A stretch of DNA of 7,104 bases from NCBI GenBank assembly GCA_028693975.1, contig JAQUUF010000059.1:1-7104 (forward strand), written 5' to 3'. This DNA comes from Acidaminococcaceae bacterium. GTDB lineage: Bacteria > Bacillota > Negativicutes > Acidaminococcales > Acidaminococcaceae. The notes under the pieces were generated by a model, which saw only the letters and a program-made list of their open reading frames with translations, was not told where the DNA came from and did not search any database. How positions within the stretch are numbered: the stretch's first letter is position 1; each line of letters starts with the position of its first letter. The translations under genes were made by a program, and so were the position numbers. Shown here piece after piece: positions 6,295 to 7,104 of the stretch.

Positions 6295-6941
6295 TTTGCT
6301 TCCTCCTCAAGTATCTTTTGCAAATCTTGCACTAATTTGTTCAAACGGGCAAACTTCAATTTGAAACTCACCCTGTTAGCAATCAATCTAGCCGTTGCGG
6401 TATAAACACTATCTATTTCTTTCAACTTATTTTCTCGTAAGGTAGTTCCTGTTTCCACAATATCCACAATCAGTTCCGATAAACCAATTAAAGGTCCTAA
6501 TTCTATAGAACCGTTGAGCTTGATTATTTCCATCTGCACGCCCAACTTATCAAAATATTGCTTGGCACAGTTAGGGTACTTGGTAGCTACCCGCAAATGT
6601 GCATAGTCGGTCAGCTTGGGACGCTGCTTAGCTTCTGGCACAGCTAGCATCAACCGGCATTTGCCAAACCCTAGGTCTAGCAATTCGTATACATCCTTGC
6701 CCTCTTCCAGTAAAACATCCTTACCAATAATGCCGATATCCGCCGCACCATATTCTATATAAGTGGGCAAGTCCACCGTTTTGGTAATAATAAAGCGCAC
6801 CTTAGCCGCTTCGTTAGTAATAACTAATTTACGAGAATCTTCCACCACATTGTCGGCACTATAACCAACCTGAGCCAAAAGCTCTACAGATTTCTTAAAC
6901 AGCTTCCCTTTGGGAAGCGCAATAGTAATATATTCGTCCAT
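6291..6941 (-). CDS. hisG: ATP phosphoribosyltransferase, short-form catalytic subunit
   Basis: HisG condenses ATP with PRPP to phosphoribosyl-ATP, the committed and normally feedback-controlled step. Seen: 216 residues, the short form, lacking the C-terminal regulatory domain of about 80 residues found in long HisG. From family knowledge, short HisG works as a hetero-octamer with HisZ, which fits the hisZ end just upstream. Motifs are ITIALPKGKLF (5-15), YGAADIGIIGKDVL (64-77), VATKYPNCAKQYF (118-130) and the PRPP-binding loop DIVETGTTLREN (160-171). Two starts are possible. The ATG at 6939-6941 has GAGGTG at 6946-6951 and gives the normal length. An in-frame ATG at 6951-6953 would add MRCE and make an ATGA overlap with hisZ, but it has no ribosome binding site. 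The first is preferred. Its last codons (GAG GAG GAA) carry the hisD ribosome binding site. Confidence 0.97.
   Translation of the reverse strand: MDEYITIALPKGKLFKKSVELLAQVGYSADNVVEDSRKLVITNEAAKVRFIITKTVDLPTYIEYGAADIGIIGKDVLLEEGKDVYELLDLGFGKCRLMLAVPEAKQRPKLTDYAHLRVATKYPNCAKQYFDKLGVQMEIIKLNGSIELGPLIGLSELIVDIVETGTTLRENKLKEIDSVYTATARLIANRVSFKLKFARLNKLVQDLQKILEEEAK
6902..6918 (-). other. Perfect 7-base-pair hairpin in the 5' part of hisG
   Basis: GCTTCCC and GGGAAGC are separated by three bases, so the hisG transcript can form a 7-bp stem with an AAA loop. It begins 23 bases after the A of the chosen ATG. It coincides with the conserved codons for LPKGKL, so it may be a by-product of protein sequence. 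There is no U-run after it, so it is not an intrinsic terminator. Confidence 0.5.
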
Positions 6942-6945
6942 TTCG

Positions 6946-6951
6946 CACCTC
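6946..6951 (-). promoter_or_regulatory. Ribosome binding site of hisG
   Basis: GAGGTG on the minus strand, overlapping the hisZ stop codon (6950-6952) and 4 bases before the ATG at 6939-6941. It favours that ATG over the in-frame ATG at 6951-6953, which overlaps it and has only TTGGTAA upstream. Confidence 0.7.
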
Positions 6952-7104
6952 ATTTACCAATGTATAAACAACGACAACAATCATTCGCCGCCAAAGCGTC
7001 CTCAGCTTCGTCTTGCTCCAGAGCTTGTTCCGCAAGCTTGGCGCTAAGACCTTGGGTACGCAACTCCATAGCCGCTGCAATTGCTTCATTCAGTTTACCT
7101 TTCG
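6950..7104 (-). CDS. hisZ: C-terminal end of the ATP phosphoribosyltransferase regulatory subunit
   Basis: An open frame enters from the right edge (first whole codon at 7100-7102) and gives 50 residues before TGA at 6950-6952. The visible protein runs from KGKLNEAIAAAMELRTQG through ALEQDEAEDALAAND to CCRCLYIGK. It has the pattern of a long helix (AIAAAMELRTQGL), a second helix, and a short hydrophobic strand (CLYIG). That resembles the tail of HisZ, a histidyl-tRNA-synthetase-like protein without aminoacylation activity that binds histidine and allosterically controls short HisG. No catalytic or diagnostic HisZ motif is inside the window, so the name comes mainly from context: short HisG demands HisZ, and hisZ commonly sits directly before hisG in Bacillota and others. 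A true hisS is a less likely alternative. The cluster of three cysteines near the end is a small oddity. Confidence 0.78.
   Translation of the reverse strand, partial: KGKLNEAIAAAMELRTQGLSAKLAEQALEQDEAEDALAANDCCRCLYIGK

Noticed and set aside
1..7104. T-box or other histidine-responsive leader
   Set aside because: The upstream end of the operon lies beyond 7104, and no non-coding region in the window is long enough to hold one.

Overview
The window is almost entirely a histidine biosynthesis operon on the minus strand, read from the right edge (upstream) to the left edge (downstream). The order is hisZ (3' end only), hisG, hisD, hisC, hisB, hisH, hisA, hisF, hisIE, followed 23 bases later by the first third of glmM, which runs off the left edge. 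There is no non-coding stretch longer than 23 bases, so no promoter, leader, riboswitch, terminator, RNA gene, mobile element or CRISPR array is visible. The operon promoter and any leader control must lie beyond position 7104.

The organism is a bacterium, most probably in the Bacillota (Firmicutes). HisG is the short form that needs a HisZ regulatory subunit, HisB is a single-domain dehydratase without the phosphatase fusion of enterobacteria, HisI and HisE are fused, and strong GGAGG-type ribosome binding sites precede most genes. The base composition looks like mid-40s percent GC by eye. The start of HisC (NANETNWNLP) makes me think of Negativicutes, but that is a weak, memory-based guess.

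Layout: 6950-7104 is the hisZ end, 6291-6941 hisG, 4942-6294 hisD, 3785-4945 hisC, 3199-3783 hisB, 2591-3202 hisH, 1866-2594 hisA, 1106-1864 hisF, 450-1109 hisIE, and 1-426 the glmM start. Five junctions are ATGA four-base overlaps, two are TAA-N-ATG with the ribosome binding site inside the last codons of the upstream gene, and hisZ/hisG is ambiguous between an 8-base gap and an ATGA overlap. The whole set is probably one translationally coupled transcript.

Together the genes cover the route from PRPP and ATP to histidine: HisZ-HisG (step 1), HisIE (2 and 3), HisA (4), HisHF (5), HisB (6), HisC (7) and HisD (last two oxidations). Histidinol-phosphate phosphatase is the one step not encoded here. 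GlmM belongs to amino-sugar and cell wall precursor synthesis. Every gene is complete at the level of its key residues. I found no undescribed system. The points most worth a second look are the his-glmM linkage, an apparent insertion of about 24 residues in HisC, and the coupling architecture.
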